From Bacillota bacterium (lineage in GTDB: Bacteria; Bacillota; UBA4882; UBA8346), in assembly GCA_023429995.1 (NCBI GenBank), contig JAEZCE010000005.1:55336-119335 (forward strand): a stretch of DNA of 64,000 nucleotides. The letters are read 5' to 3'. A program made the position numbers and the translations under genes. Shown here piece by piece: positions 18,393 through 28,376 of the stretch (the first letter of the stretch is position 1; each line of letters starts with the position of its first letter). The notes under the pieces were generated by a model. That model was given only the letters and a program-made list of their open reading frames with translations. It was not told where the DNA came from and made no database searches.

Positions 18393-20573
18393 ATGAACGT
18401 GGATTTGATCAAAAACGATTTGACCATTATTGGCTGCGGGTTGGCTGGAGTCTGCGCAGCTTTGGCGGCAGCCAGGGAAGGAGTCAAAGTTGCCCTGGTA
18501 ACCAACAGACCGGTTTTGGGCGGCAATTCCAGCAGTGAAATGCGGATGTGGACCCGCGGCGCCACCGGCGGGGGAAATTTCTTTGCCGAAGAAATGGGCA
18601 TCCTTGGCGAATTGAAATTGGAAAATCTCTACCGCAATTTGGAAGGGAACAGCTATTTTTGGGATGAGCTTTTATTGGATTTTATCCTCCGGGAGTCCAA
18701 TATCAAGCTGTTTTTAAATACCCAGGTGGTCGAGGTTTTCAAACGGGATGATACCAAGATTGAACGGGTTCAAGGGTATCAACTGGGGACGGAAAAGGAA
18801 TTTTGGTTTGAGAGTGATTATTTTCTCGATGCCACCGGTGACGGGACCGTGGGAGCTCTGGCCGGAGCCAAATTCCGGAAGGGCCGGGAAAGCCGGGCTG
18901 AATTCGGCGAAAGGTTCGCCCCCGAAAAGGAGGATCCCTACCTCTTAGGCAGTACCATCTACTTTCAAACCAAACGAGCCAAAAATCCGGTTCGTTTTAT
19001 TCCGCCATCCTTCGCTTATTCCGAGGCGGAAATCAAAAAAATACTCAACCGCGGCGGACGGATCGTCAATGAAAAAATGAGCGGCTGTGATTATTGGTGG
19101 TTGGAATATGGCGGGATACTGGATACTATCGGGGACAACCAGCAGATAACCCTGGAATTGAAGCGGATTGCCATGGGCATATGGAATTACATCAAAAATA
19201 GCGGTGAATTTGATGCCGACAGCCTGACCTTGGAGTGGATCGGCAGTTTACCCGGAAAACGGGAATCCCGCCGTTTGGTGGGGGATTATATTTTGAGCCA
19301 GAATGATATCATGGAGTCCCGGCGCTTTGAGGATGGGGTCGCCTATGGCGGATGGTTTTTGGATTTTCACCCGCCGGAAGGAATTTACTCCCGGGGAAAT
19401 TTTTGTGAACAGATACCGGTCACCATCTATGATATTCCCATGCGTTGTTTGTATTCTGCCAACATCTCCAATCTTTTGATGGCCGGCCGGGATATCAGCG
19501 CCAGTCATGCCGCATTTGCTTCCACCCGGATCATGAATACCTGCGCTTTGACCGGGCAAGCTGCCGGAACCCTGGCCAGTTTTGCCCTGCGCACCCAGAA
19601 ATCTTTTCCCCAGCTTTATCAGGATGAACGGGAGAATATCCGCCAACATTTGCTGGCTAACGATCAGATGATCATTGGTTGTAAAAATAACGATCCCTCC
19701 GATCAGGCGCGCCTGGCTCGAGTTGCCGCTTCCTCGGTCCGCCCCCTCGAAAATACATTAAGAACAAAGGATTATCGCCTGGAAGAAGAGGTATTCATCA
19801 TTTTTCCCTGGCAGCAAGGGATGAAGGAATTTTCATTGTATCTGGCGGCAACCGAGCCAACCCGCTTAAGCCTGGAATTCTATCGTTGTGAACACTCCGA
19901 AGGATTTCGGAGAGGCCCCAAAGTCGGCGAAAGGGAAATCAACCTCTCTCAAACGGAAGGGCTTTGGCAGGCCCTACCGGTCGATTTTCCGGAACCCGGC
20001 AGTTACCATCTGGTGATCCAAGCCAACCCACGAGTTAGCCTGGGGATATCTGATCAAAGCTGCACTGGGATTAGCGGCGGTTTGGTCCATCACAGAGGAT
20101 TTTTCAAACCTTGTTTCAAACTGACTCCGGCAACAAACTTTTATGGAGCCCAAAATTTACTCAACGGGTATAACCGGCCTTATCAATTTCCAAATCTCTG
20201 GATCTCCGATCGCAGTAAAACGGGAGAAAGTGAATGGTTGCTGTTACAGTGGGAACGTCCGGTGAAACTTCGGGAAATCAGAATGTTTTTCAATCCCGAC
20301 TTGGGATTGGAGCTCACCAATACTCACGGCGAAAATTGGGCCGAACATCATGGCTTTGTACCGAGGCCGGCGATGCCGCCGGAGCTGGTTAAGGATTACT
20401 CAATTTATTTTCTGATGAATGGCCAGTGGCAAAAGATAAGCGATGTTCGGGAAAACCGCAAACGGTTGACCATCGACCGTTTTGAACCTGTGACAACCCG
20501 GCAGATTAAAATCGAATTTCACCAAACATACGGTAGTCCCTATATTGAAGTATTTGAAATCCGGGCTTATTGA
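18393..20573 (+). CDS. FAD-dependent oxidoreductase with C-terminal galactose-binding-like domain
   Basis: 726 residues from the ATG at 18393, preceded by AAGAGGGG; an upstream in-frame TTG at 18354 has no ribosome site. Residues 10-40 are the FAD Rossmann motif (TIIGCGLAGVCAALAAAREG), followed by the FAD_oxidored family motif VLGGNSSSEMRMWTRGATGG, a DATGDGTVGALAGA segment and, near 370-400, the second FAD-contact NLLMAGRDISASHAAFASTR. The last 140 residues (from about WISDRSKTGESEWL to IEVFEIRAY) look like an F5/8 type C/galactose-binding beta-sandwich. No signal peptide. It lies upstream of YesM/YesN and a sugar transporter, which suggests oxidation of a carbohydrate-derived substrate; that role is inference. 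Confidence 0.88.
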   Translation: MNVDLIKNDLTIIGCGLAGVCAALAAAREGVKVALVTNRPVLGGNSSSEMRMWTRGATGGGNFFAEEMGILGELKLENLYRNLEGNSYFWDELLLDFILRESNIKLFLNTQVVEVFKRDDTKIERVQGYQLGTEKEFWFESDYFLDATGDGTVGALAGAKFRKGRESRAEFGERFAPEKEDPYLLGSTIYFQTKRAKNPVRFIPPSFAYSEAEIKKILNRGGRIVNEKMSGCDYWWLEYGGILDTIGDNQQITLELKRIAMGIWNYIKNSGEFDADSLTLEWIGSLPGKRESRRLVGDYILSQNDIMESRRFEDGVAYGGWFLDFHPPEGIYSRGNFCEQIPVTIYDIPMRCLYSANISNLLMAGRDISASHAAFASTRIMNTCALTGQAAGTLASFALRTQKSFPQLYQDERENIRQHLLANDQMIIGCKNNDPSDQARLARVAASSVRPLENTLRTKDYRLEEEVFIIFPWQQGMKEFSLYLAATEPTRLSLEFYRCEHSEGFRRGPKVGEREINLSQTEGLWQALPVDFPEPGSYHLVIQANPRVSLGISDQSCTGISGGLVHHRGFFKPCFKLTPATNFYGAQNLLNGYNRPYQFPNLWISDRSKTGESEWLLLQWERPVKLREIRMFFNPDLGLELTNTHGENWAEHHGFVPRPAMPPELVKDYSIYFLMNGQWQKISDVRENRKRLTIDRFEPVTTRQIKIEFHQTYGSPYIEVFEIRAY

Positions 20574-20695
20574 CAGGGAGAATAACCAATACCACGGCAA
20601 CTGGATGGATTGCCCATTGGAACAATGTTTGATTTTTATGTTACAATAAGATTAAATCCCGCTTCTAGGATTTGGAATTCTTTGAGGAATAAAAC

Positions 20696-22495
20696 ATGAA
20701 CCTTGCCAATATAAAATCCATCCAAAGTAAAATGATTTTGGCGCTAATCCTGTTTATGGTGGTTCCCATGACCCTGCTGTCTTTTGCTTCTTTTCGGAGC
20801 ACCGAGCGGATCGTCAGCCAAAAAGTCGAGGAATCGACCTTTAATACTTTGGAACAGCTTAATTCCAACTTTCAAAGAATTATCGACAATATGATGGTCA
20901 TCACTAATGTGATCGAAATGGACCGGGAGTTTTTAAAATCCCTCAATGTGCAACATTTTCGGAATGAGTACGAATATTTCCGGAATTATAAGAAAATCAG
21001 CGATCGGCTGGCCAGTTCCCTGGGGATCATTTTACGCTATAATTGTCAGGTCGCTTTTATCGGGATGGATGGCAAATTATATGACACCTGGGAAAGTTCA
21101 ATCACTCCCTCCGGAGAAGAGTTGCTTTCCGCCGGCTGGTACCGGGAAGCCGTCAAAAGGGATGGCGGTTATTTATGGCTCGCCCCCCAGAAGAATTATA
21201 TACCGGAAGAGCAAGATTCCGGAAGAGATCTGATTTCCCTGGCCAAATTGGTCAAAGGGGAAACCCAAATCCGGGGTTACGGGGTCTTGCTGGTCAGTCT
21301 TTATATCGACGAAATCGAAAAAGGACTGAATGCCAGTGTGCTTCCGGAAAAAGAAGGTTTTTTCATCATTAACGACGCCGGCGAAATCATTTTAAAAACC
21401 AATTTCGCCGGCGGGAAACCCCTCACCAACTTTAAGTGGTGCGCCGCCCAGATCCGTTCCGGGAGCCAAGGCCATTTTAGCGGCATTTATCAGGGGCAAA
21501 AAACGGAGGTCTTTTATAAGGAACTAAAAAACACCGGTTGGAAATCGGTTTATGTGATCTCCGATGCCGAGATGTTGAAGGAAGTTAAAAAATTGGGCCA
21601 CCGGGATTTCTTTTTTACCTTATTGATTATGGCGCTCTTTACCACGGTCACCATATTTATCGCCTATACCATTACTAAACCCCTGAAATTATTGGGGAAA
21701 CGGATCCGCAAAATTAAAAGCGGCGATTGGGATATGGAGTTACCGGTAACCGCCCGGGATGAGATCGGCCGGCTGACGGAAGATTTCAACCGGATGTTGC
21801 AAGATATCCGGCTTTTGATGAATGAAGTAACCCAAAAAGAAAAAGAGAAAAAAGAAGCTCATCTCATGGCTTTGCAGGCTCAAATCAATCCGCACTTCCT
21901 TTTTAATACCCTGAATGCCATCAAGTGGACCGCCTATGTAAACGGGGTCAACAACATTGGTGATATGATCGCCTCCTTGGGCCGGTTGTTTGAGATTGCC
22001 ATCAGTAAAAAGTCGGAATACATCCTGATCAAGGAGGAAGTGGATTATTTACAAAACTATCTCAATTTAATGAGCTTGCGGTATAACCAGAATTTCACGC
22101 TGGAATATGATCTGGAGCCGTCAGTTATGGAGCTGTATACCCTAAAGTTTATTTTGCAGCCATTGGTGGAAAACGCGATCATTCACGGACTGGACAGCGG
22201 AATTACGGAAGGGAAACTGAAGATCTCCGGGAAACGCGACGGAAATGTGGTATTATTCACGGTAAGCGACAACGGGAAGGGAATTCCGGCGAAAAAAATC
22301 GCTTTGCTGTTGAACGCCGAAAGAAATTCCGATAGCCGTAGATTTTCCAGTATCGGGTTGTCCAATGTCAATGAACGGATTAAACTGAATTTCGGTGAGG
22401 TTTATGGTCTTGAAATTCAAAGTATTGAACAAAAAGGTACCGAGGTACTGGTGCGGATTCCAGTCGTTGACCGCAGTCCGGAAGGGAGTGACTGA
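20696..22495 (+). CDS. YesM-type sensor histidine kinase
   Basis: 599 residues. TM1 is near residues 12-30, an extracytoplasmic Cache-type sensor spans about 35-295, TM2 is FFFTLLIMALFTTVTIFIAY (about 303-322), a HAMP domain follows (TKPLKLLGKRIRKIKSGDW), then His_kinase with QAQINPHFLFNTLNAIKW (phospho-accepting His near 400) and an ATPase domain with VENAIIHGL and NGKGI motifs. Its stop is 2 bp before the YesN regulator start, so they are cotranslated. YesM/YesN pairs in Bacillota sense extracellular saccharides and induce adjacent carbohydrate ABC transporters, as found here at 24375-28074. Confidence 0.96.
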   Translation: MNLANIKSIQSKMILALILFMVVPMTLLSFASFRSTERIVSQKVEESTFNTLEQLNSNFQRIIDNMMVITNVIEMDREFLKSLNVQHFRNEYEYFRNYKKISDRLASSLGIILRYNCQVAFIGMDGKLYDTWESSITPSGEELLSAGWYREAVKRDGGYLWLAPQKNYIPEEQDSGRDLISLAKLVKGETQIRGYGVLLVSLYIDEIEKGLNASVLPEKEGFFIINDAGEIILKTNFAGGKPLTNFKWCAAQIRSGSQGHFSGIYQGQKTEVFYKELKNTGWKSVYVISDAEMLKEVKKLGHRDFFFTLLIMALFTTVTIFIAYTITKPLKLLGKRIRKIKSGDWDMELPVTARDEIGRLTEDFNRMLQDIRLLMNEVTQKEKEKKEAHLMALQAQINPHFLFNTLNAIKWTAYVNGVNNIGDMIASLGRLFEIAISKKSEYILIKEEVDYLQNYLNLMSLRYNQNFTLEYDLEPSVMELYTLKFILQPLVENAIIHGLDSGITEGKLKISGKRDGNVVLFTVSDNGKGIPAKKIALLLNAERNSDSRRFSSIGLSNVNERIKLNFGEVYGLEIQSIEQKGTEVLVRIPVVDRSPEGSD

Positions 22496-22497
22496 AG

Positions 22498-24147
22498 ATG
22501 GTGCGGGTTTTGATTGTGGATGATGAGATGATGTTCCGAATCGGCGTCAAATCCTGTGTGAATTGGAATGAATATGGCTGTGAACTGGTGGGCGAAGCGG
22601 CTGATGGTAGACAAGCTTTGGAAATGGTTACAGAACTTAGGCCGGATTTGGTCTTTACCGATATTAAGATGCCGGTGATGGACGGATTGGAATTGACCCG
22701 CCAGGTAATGAAGGAATATCCCCGCATCAAAGTGATTATCTTAAGTTGTTACAATGATTTCGAATATGTAAAAGAGGCTTTGCAACTGGGCGCCCGGGAT
22801 TACATTCACAAGTTGTCCCTGAAACCCTCGGATTTGGTTGAATTGATTACCAAAATGAAGGAAATCATCGAAAAGGAACAGCAGGTTCAAGCGGAAGAAA
22901 ACCTGATCCAACAGGAATTTTTGGTCAATATCGGCCGGATTAAAGAGAGCTTTCTCAGGGAGGCGCTGACTGATTTCGGTAAAATCGGCCCGGACTTGTT
23001 CCGGCAAAAGGCGGACTGTTTGGGTTTGCGGATTTCCTATGATCACAATGTACTGGCGGTCTTGAGTGTGGATGATGCGCGCGCCCGTGTCGGGAAAAAG
23101 TCCCGCCGGGGCCAGGAACGTAATTTATTTAATTCCGCTTTTATTAATCTGGCCGGTGACATTATCAACAGCAAAGGGGCCGGGGAAGTCATCGCTTATG
23201 AATCCAATATTTTTGTAATGATTCTTTCCCCGGCCGATTCCAATGAAGAACCAGGCCCTACCGGCGCCATCAAATTGATCCAGGAGATCAACACCGCAGC
23301 CAAAAAGTTTTTTAATACTTCGATATCGGCCGGAATTTCTTTAACTCAGGGGACCTTGAACCAAGGAGCCCGAATGGTGACTGAGGGGTTGGAAGCCTTA
23401 ACCGGCCGCTTTTATGAAGGCCAAGAATATATCGGGGTTTTCGATCCCCAAAAGCAATACTCCCAGAAACCTTTTAAATTAGACATCACTGTGGAAAACC
23501 GGTTGCAAAATGCAATCGAGATCGATGCTCCCGAGGTAGCTTCGGAAATCATCGCCGCAATCCTTCAAGAACTGAAAGGGGCTGATGGTTTGCACCCTTC
23601 AATCATCCGAAACACTTTTAAAGAAATCATCTATACTTTAAACCGGGCCGCCCGTAGCTTTGGGGGAGATCTGGCCGAATTTGCAGAAGATAATCCCTTT
23701 GAACAAATTGACCAGCTCGACACCTTTCACCAAATTGAAGCGTGGCTTGGCGACTTTATGGCCCTCACCATCGAGTATATTGAGAATTTGAAGAGTTTGC
23801 GCTACCGGGATGAAGTAAACCGGGTGATCAATTATCTAAAAAGCAATATCGCCCGGAATTTATCCTTAAAAGAAGCCTCCCAAATCGCCAACATGAGTGA
23901 AAAATATTTTTGCCTGGTATTTAAGAAAGAGACCGGTAAAAACTATGTGGAATATGTTTCGGAGTTAAAAACGGAAGCGGCCCGGAATTTACTGATTAAC
24001 CCCGACTTGAAAACATATGAGGTCGCCCAGCAATTAGGATTTGAAAATGAGAGTTACTTCAGTAAGACATTTAAAAAGTACACCGGCTTGGCCCCTAACG
24101 AATACCGCAAAAATATCAAAGCAACCCCGCGAGGAAATGATATTTGA
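22498..24147 (+). CDS. YesN-type response regulator with AraC output domain
   Basis: 549 residues. The receiver domain is residues 1-125 with acidic pocket VDDE, phospho-acceptor Asp55 (VFTDIKMPVMDG) and switch Lys (YIHKLS). A long linker with a helical and YesN-specific middle region precedes the C-terminal AraC double helix-turn-helix (LSLKEASQIANMSEKYFCLVFKK and YEVAQQLGFENESYFSKTFKK, ending APNEYRK). It starts 2 bp after the kinase stop. Likely activates the sugar transporter operon that follows. Confidence 0.96.
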   Translation: MVRVLIVDDEMMFRIGVKSCVNWNEYGCELVGEAADGRQALEMVTELRPDLVFTDIKMPVMDGLELTRQVMKEYPRIKVIILSCYNDFEYVKEALQLGARDYIHKLSLKPSDLVELITKMKEIIEKEQQVQAEENLIQQEFLVNIGRIKESFLREALTDFGKIGPDLFRQKADCLGLRISYDHNVLAVLSVDDARARVGKKSRRGQERNLFNSAFINLAGDIINSKGAGEVIAYESNIFVMILSPADSNEEPGPTGAIKLIQEINTAAKKFFNTSISAGISLTQGTLNQGARMVTEGLEALTGRFYEGQEYIGVFDPQKQYSQKPFKLDITVENRLQNAIEIDAPEVASEIIAAILQELKGADGLHPSIIRNTFKEIIYTLNRAARSFGGDLAEFAEDNPFEQIDQLDTFHQIEAWLGDFMALTIEYIENLKSLRYRDEVNRVINYLKSNIARNLSLKEASQIANMSEKYFCLVFKKETGKNYVEYVSELKTEAARNLLINPDLKTYEVAQQLGFENESYFSKTFKKYTGLAPNEYRKNIKATPRGNDI

Positions 24148-24248
24148 AAGCCGCTCCAGCAATTTCCTAATTCCCAAGCCGCAGATCATACTTTATTGAT
24201 AGAAAATCTGAATTTTTTATCATTTTTTAAGTTAAATATCGGTTACAG

Positions 24249-24293
24249 AAGGGATAACATTCTTTAAACTGTGAGAAAGTTATCCTTTTTTGT
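24249..24293 (+). terminator. Terminator after the YesM/YesN operon
   Basis: AAGGGATAACATTCT pairs with AGAAAGTTATCCTT across a short loop, followed by TTTTTTG. It separates the regulator pair from the transporter genes. Confidence 0.8.
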
Positions 24294-24374
24294 TACTTTT
24301 GTTTATTAAGTTGGCCGCTTGGGCTGTGGTATGATCAAAACGAAGGGATTCTAATAAAAAAAGGGAGTGGCAGA

Positions 24375-25706
24375 ATGAAGTTGCGAAACAGAATCAGTTT
24401 ATTTTTGTTCGTCGCTTTGCTGGGGTTGGTGATTGCCGGTATGGTCTTTGGAAACCAGTATGTTAAAGCCGAATCCAAACCGGTTAAGCTCTTGGTTTGG
24501 GGTGGCGTTCCGCCTGAAAACGGGCCCCAGGATGTAATCGATGCTTTTATGAAACAAAATCCCGACATCAAAGTGGAGTATTTTCGTTATGTCAATGATG
24601 ACCAGGGCAATCTGAAATTGGATACCTCCTTGATGGGCGGGGAGGACATTGATGTCTATTTTACTTACTTTGATGATTTAATTGTCAAGCGGGTTCAGGG
24701 CCGTGTGGCCGAGGATTTGACACCCTACCTGAAAAAAGAACATTTTAGCATGAAAGACAATTTCGGAGAGGGCTATTTTACGATTAAAAACAAGATTTAC
24801 AGTCTTCCCACAGCCAAAGAGTTCATTTTTATCTGGGCCAACAAGAATATGTTTGATAAGGCCAAGATAGAGGTTCCGGCAGCCTGGACCTATGATGAAT
24901 ACCGGGCGATCACCCAAAAATTAACCAAAACCGAAAATGGTATGAAAGTTTATGGCGGTTATTTAAACTGGAGCAATACCGGGGAGAATATTTTGCATAC
25001 TGCCAAATTAGGTCCCAATTCTTTCTATGGAAAAGATGGCGCCTCCAATTTTAAGAATCCGGTTTTCAAAGATTCCATCAACTTTATGGTCAATTTGATG
25101 GTCAAGGACAAGTCCCATATTTCGGTGCTGGAGGCCGAGACTTCCAAACTGGCTGAGTATTCTCAATTTCTCAACCAACAGTCGGCGACCACCGCGGCCA
25201 GTCTTTGGATAGCGCGTTATATCAATGACACCAATAAATATCCCCATGATTTTGTAACCGTGGCGATTCCTTTCCCGACTTTCAAAAAGGGTGTGGATGA
25301 CTATGGTTGGACCGGGCTGAACAATCATATCATGATGAACAAAAACAGCAAGCATAAAGAGGCTGCCTGGAAATTCATGAAGTTCTGGGCGACCGAAGGA
25401 CAAATCTATATGTGCCGCGGCGGCAAGCTCCCTTCCTGGAAAAAGATCAACCAGGATGAGGTGATTAAACGGACTTTGGGACCTGACGCCAACAAACTTT
25501 ATGATGTGGATTCTTTCCGGAGAGTGCTTTTTAACAATAAAGTGAAATTATTCGTCAATACGGAGATCACCGCTTATCCGCAAATTAAAAAAGTGTGGAA
25601 AGAAGAGGTGGAGAAGGTCATCGGCGGCCAGCAGGATGTCAATCAAGCCATTGTCAATGCCAAACGCCGCGCCGATCAAGAAATCAGCAACGCCAAAAAC
25701 CGGTAA
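24375..25706 (+). CDS. Sugar ABC transporter solute-binding protein (family 1)
   Basis: 443 residues. AAAGGGAG lies upstream of the ATG. Residues 1-33 are a signal peptide (LFLFVALLGLVIAGMVFG...YVKA-ESK) with no lipobox Cys, so the protein is predicted to be free in the extracytoplasmic or periplasmic space. The mature part has the SBP_bac_1 pattern: VKLLVWGGVPPENGPQDVID, MKQNPDIKVEYF, SLPTAKEFIFIWANKNMFDKA and GWTGLNNHIMMNKNSKHKEAAWKF. It is the first gene of a binding protein-permease-permease set, and a long palindrome separates it from the permeases, which may favour its higher expression. Confidence 0.95.
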   Translation: MKLRNRISLFLFVALLGLVIAGMVFGNQYVKAESKPVKLLVWGGVPPENGPQDVIDAFMKQNPDIKVEYFRYVNDDQGNLKLDTSLMGGEDIDVYFTYFDDLIVKRVQGRVAEDLTPYLKKEHFSMKDNFGEGYFTIKNKIYSLPTAKEFIFIWANKNMFDKAKIEVPAAWTYDEYRAITQKLTKTENGMKVYGGYLNWSNTGENILHTAKLGPNSFYGKDGASNFKNPVFKDSINFMVNLMVKDKSHISVLEAETSKLAEYSQFLNQQSATTAASLWIARYINDTNKYPHDFVTVAIPFPTFKKGVDDYGWTGLNNHIMMNKNSKHKEAAWKFMKFWATEGQIYMCRGGKLPSWKKINQDEVIKRTLGPDANKLYDVDSFRRVLFNNKVKLFVNTEITAYPQIKKVWKEEVEKVIGGQQDVNQAIVNAKRRADQEISNAKNR

Positions 25707-25792
25707 AGCAAGCGCAAGTCATCAGGAGGATTCAATAACACACAAGGTTCAATCGTCCTGATCATTATAAAAGACCAAGCATCAAAAACAAT

Positions 25793-26204
25793 ATCTCCCG
25801 CGGAGGCGCGGAGACGCAGAGTTTTAAAATCAAATAACTCAACTTTCCCATTTAAAAAATAGGCCTAATGCAAGTAAAAATATGGGTTCTAGCCCTCATA
25901 CTTGCTTTCTCCCGCCACCGGGAGAAACGAAGGCTTTGTCAAGAAAGTAAGTAAAACAAATATCACCATGCAAAATACCTACAAAGAACTGCAGTTCGTT
26001 TCTCCCCGTGGGAGAAAGATAGAATGAGGGCAGGCCCAACTTGCTAAGCAAAAAGCTATTAACTGTCCGTTTTTGGCCTTAGTCAATCTAATGCTCTTAA
26101 TTTTCATGCGGGAAAGTTGAGTCAAATAATAATTGAATGGTTTTAAAAATACAAAATCCTAATATATCTTTTCTCTGCGTCTCCGCGCGCCTCTGCGGGA
26201 GAAT
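25793..26204. repeat. 410-bp long imperfect palindrome between binding protein and permease genes
   Basis: Nested inverted repeats: outer arms TCTCCCGCGGAGGCGCGGAG (25796 on) and its counterpart in reverse at about 26172-26203, middle blocks ACTCAACTTTCCC (25838-25850) against GGGAAAGTTGAGT (26110-26122), and inner arms CCCTCATACTTGCTTTCTCC (25893 on) against GGAGAAAG...GAATGAGGGC (26010-26031). The inner part belongs to the repeat family also seen at 14999 and at the window end. As RNA it would fold into one long hairpin. No ORF is present. Confidence 0.8.
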
Positions 26205-26254
26205 AAGAATCTTTGAATGTAATGAAGTTCCCTGAAAAATGGAAGGTGACAGCG

Positions 26255-27166
26255 ATGGCTTTAGCAGCCAATAAAAGTTCTCATAGCGAATGGAAGCGGT
26301 TTTTAAAAGGGATCGCTTTTATCGGACCCAATTACCTCGGATTTATTCTCTTTACCTTATTACCGGTGATATTTGCTTTGTTTTTAGCTTTTTGCGACTG
26401 GAATGTCCAGCAGGGACTGACCGGCTTAAAATTCGTGGGGCTGACTAATTTTAAGGAATTGGTGACGGATGTCTGGTTTATCGATTCCCTGAAAAACAAT
26501 TTCGTCTTTACCATGGTTTCCGTACCGTTGATCATGGTATTTGCCCTGGTTTTGGCGGTCCTTTTGAATAAATACGTCTTGATGAAGAAGACTTTACGAA
26601 CTCTGTTTTTTTTGCCCTACGTGACGAATGTTGTGGTGGTATGTTATATTTGGATGATGCTATTTCAACCCACCTATGGCCCAATCAATGGGTTTTTGCG
26701 TTCCCTGGGTATGGCCAATCCTCCCGGCTGGCTTGGCGACAGCCACTGGGCTTTACATACCATTACCATGATGAATGTCTGGATTTATACCGGGTATAGC
26801 ATGGTGATCTACCTGGCGGGGCTTCAGGGAATACCCCAGGAATTAAATGAGGCCGCTGCCATCGACGGGGCAACCGGAATCAAATCTTTTTTCCATATTA
26901 CTTTGCCCTTATTGTCGCCGACCACATTTTTTATCCTGATTACCAGCATTATCAATTCTTTTAAAGTATTTGCCCCGATTAGTATGATGACCGACGGTGG
27001 ACCGGGGACTTCAACTACAGTTTTGGTCTATCACATTTACATTTCTGCTTTCCGTTTCTTCCGGATGGGCTATGCCTCGGCTATTGCCTGTGTATTGTTT
27101 ATGATCGTTTTTGTAATCACTTATTTGCAATGGCTGGGACAGAAAAAATGGGTCGATTATATGTAG
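26255..27166 (+). CDS. Sugar ABC transporter permease (UgpA/MalF-like)
   Basis: 303 residues from the ATG at 26255 (GGAAGGTG upstream); the reading frame is open from 26213 but without a ribosome site. Six membrane segments can be counted, starting YLGFILFTLLPVIFALFLAF. The EAA loop that contacts the ATPase is ELNEAAAIDGATGIKSFFHITLPLLSP. It pairs with the next permease to form the membrane channel. No ATPase gene is present in the cluster, so a shared MsmX/UgpC-like ATPase encoded elsewhere is expected. Confidence 0.95.
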   Translation: MALAANKSSHSEWKRFLKGIAFIGPNYLGFILFTLLPVIFALFLAFCDWNVQQGLTGLKFVGLTNFKELVTDVWFIDSLKNNFVFTMVSVPLIMVFALVLAVLLNKYVLMKKTLRTLFFLPYVTNVVVVCYIWMMLFQPTYGPINGFLRSLGMANPPGWLGDSHWALHTITMMNVWIYTGYSMVIYLAGLQGIPQELNEAAAIDGATGIKSFFHITLPLLSPTTFFILITSIINSFKVFAPISMMTDGGPGTSTTVLVYHIYISAFRFFRMGYASAIACVLFMIVFVITYLQWLGQKKWVDYM

Positions 27167-27198
27167 CGCGTGCGCGCATAGTCAAGAGGTGACAACTG

Positions 27199-28074
27199 AT
27201 GAATTCTACCGTGAACATCAATTTACTGGAAGTACAGGATAAAGCCAAAAAACAATCCCAATGGTTTTTTAAACTGGTCATGACTTGTTTGCTTTTAGGA
27301 TTGGGAGTTATCACAATTATCCCTTTTATTTATATGCTTTCTTCTTCCTTCAAAGTGGAGATCGATATCTATAAATATCCGGTCGAATGGATTCCCAAGG
27401 TTATCAAGAACAATTACCATCAAGTATGGTTTGGTAATTATAATTTCGCCCGCTACTATCTGAATTCGCTCTTTGTGACCGCCAGTTGCATCACCGGATT
27501 GCTTGTAACAAGCAGCCTGGCGGCTTACGGCTTTAGCCGGATGGAGTTTAAATTCCGGGACGGTCTATTTTTATTATATTTATCAACGATGATGATTCCG
27601 CCGCAGGTGACGATAGTGCCCAGGTTTATTCTTTATAAATTTATGGGAATTTACGATACTCATCTGGCGTTGATTTTGCCGGGTATTTTTACGGCCTTCG
27701 GGACTTTTCTAATGCGCCAGTTCATGGTGGCATTGCCCAAAGAACTCAATGAATCAGCTAAAATCGACGGCGCCGGAGAGTTTAAAACCTGGTTTCATAT
27801 TGTGGCCCCGCTTACCAAGCCGGCCATGATGACCCTGGCCTTGATCGCTATGGTCTGGAGTTGGAATGATTATGAAAATGCCCTGATATTTTTAAAAACC
27901 ACCAGCTTATATACGATTCCGGTGGGGTTGATCAGCTTTATGGATGAAACCGGGAAAATGTATTCGCTAATTACCGCTGCCGCCGTATCGGCAACTGTAC
28001 CGCTGGTGCTGTTATTTTTAGCCGGCCAGCGTTATTTCATCGAAGGCCTCACGGCCGGAGGCGTGAAGGGGTAA
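27199..28074 (+). CDS. Sugar ABC transporter permease (UgpE/MalG-like)
   Basis: 291 residues, ATG after AAGAGGTG. The N-terminal segment LVMTCLLLGLGVITIIPFIYML is followed by the family pattern SSFKVEIDIYKYP and five more membrane helices. The EAA loop is ELNESAKIDGAGEFKTWFHIVAPLTKPA. It starts 33 bp after the first permease and ends the transport operon ahead of a strong terminator at 28187. Confidence 0.95.
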   Translation: MNSTVNINLLEVQDKAKKQSQWFFKLVMTCLLLGLGVITIIPFIYMLSSSFKVEIDIYKYPVEWIPKVIKNNYHQVWFGNYNFARYYLNSLFVTASCITGLLVTSSLAAYGFSRMEFKFRDGLFLLYLSTMMIPPQVTIVPRFILYKFMGIYDTHLALILPGIFTAFGTFLMRQFMVALPKELNESAKIDGAGEFKTWFHIVAPLTKPAMMTLALIAMVWSWNDYENALIFLKTTSLYTIPVGLISFMDETGKMYSLITAAAVSATVPLVLLFLAGQRYFIEGLTAGGVKG

Positions 28075-28186
28075 GCGCTCGAAGGCGCTTTAGCAGGAAG
28101 GAGTTTATGGAGAGAGTATGCTGGGGTCGATTTTGTGATGTAACCATAATGACAATCGAATTTATCCCATAAGGATTTTTTTTGAA

Positions 28187-28232
28187 CAGCACCCACAAAG
28201 TTCGATTCCGTGACTTTGTGGGTGCTGTTTTT
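28187..28232 (+). terminator. Strong terminator of the sugar transport operon
   Basis: A 15-bp perfect stem CAGCACCCACAAAGT / ACTTTGTGGGTGCTG followed by TTTTT. Confidence 0.9.
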
Positions 28233-28376
28233 GCATATTAGTTCGTTGATTCATGATCCAATCCTCCTGATTTTTGTTATACTTATTGTAAGGAATTGCC
28301 GGATTGCTTATTAAAATTCGGCAATGACCGGGTCAATCTATTCATCCGCCATATCAAATAGCTTACACAAAGGACA

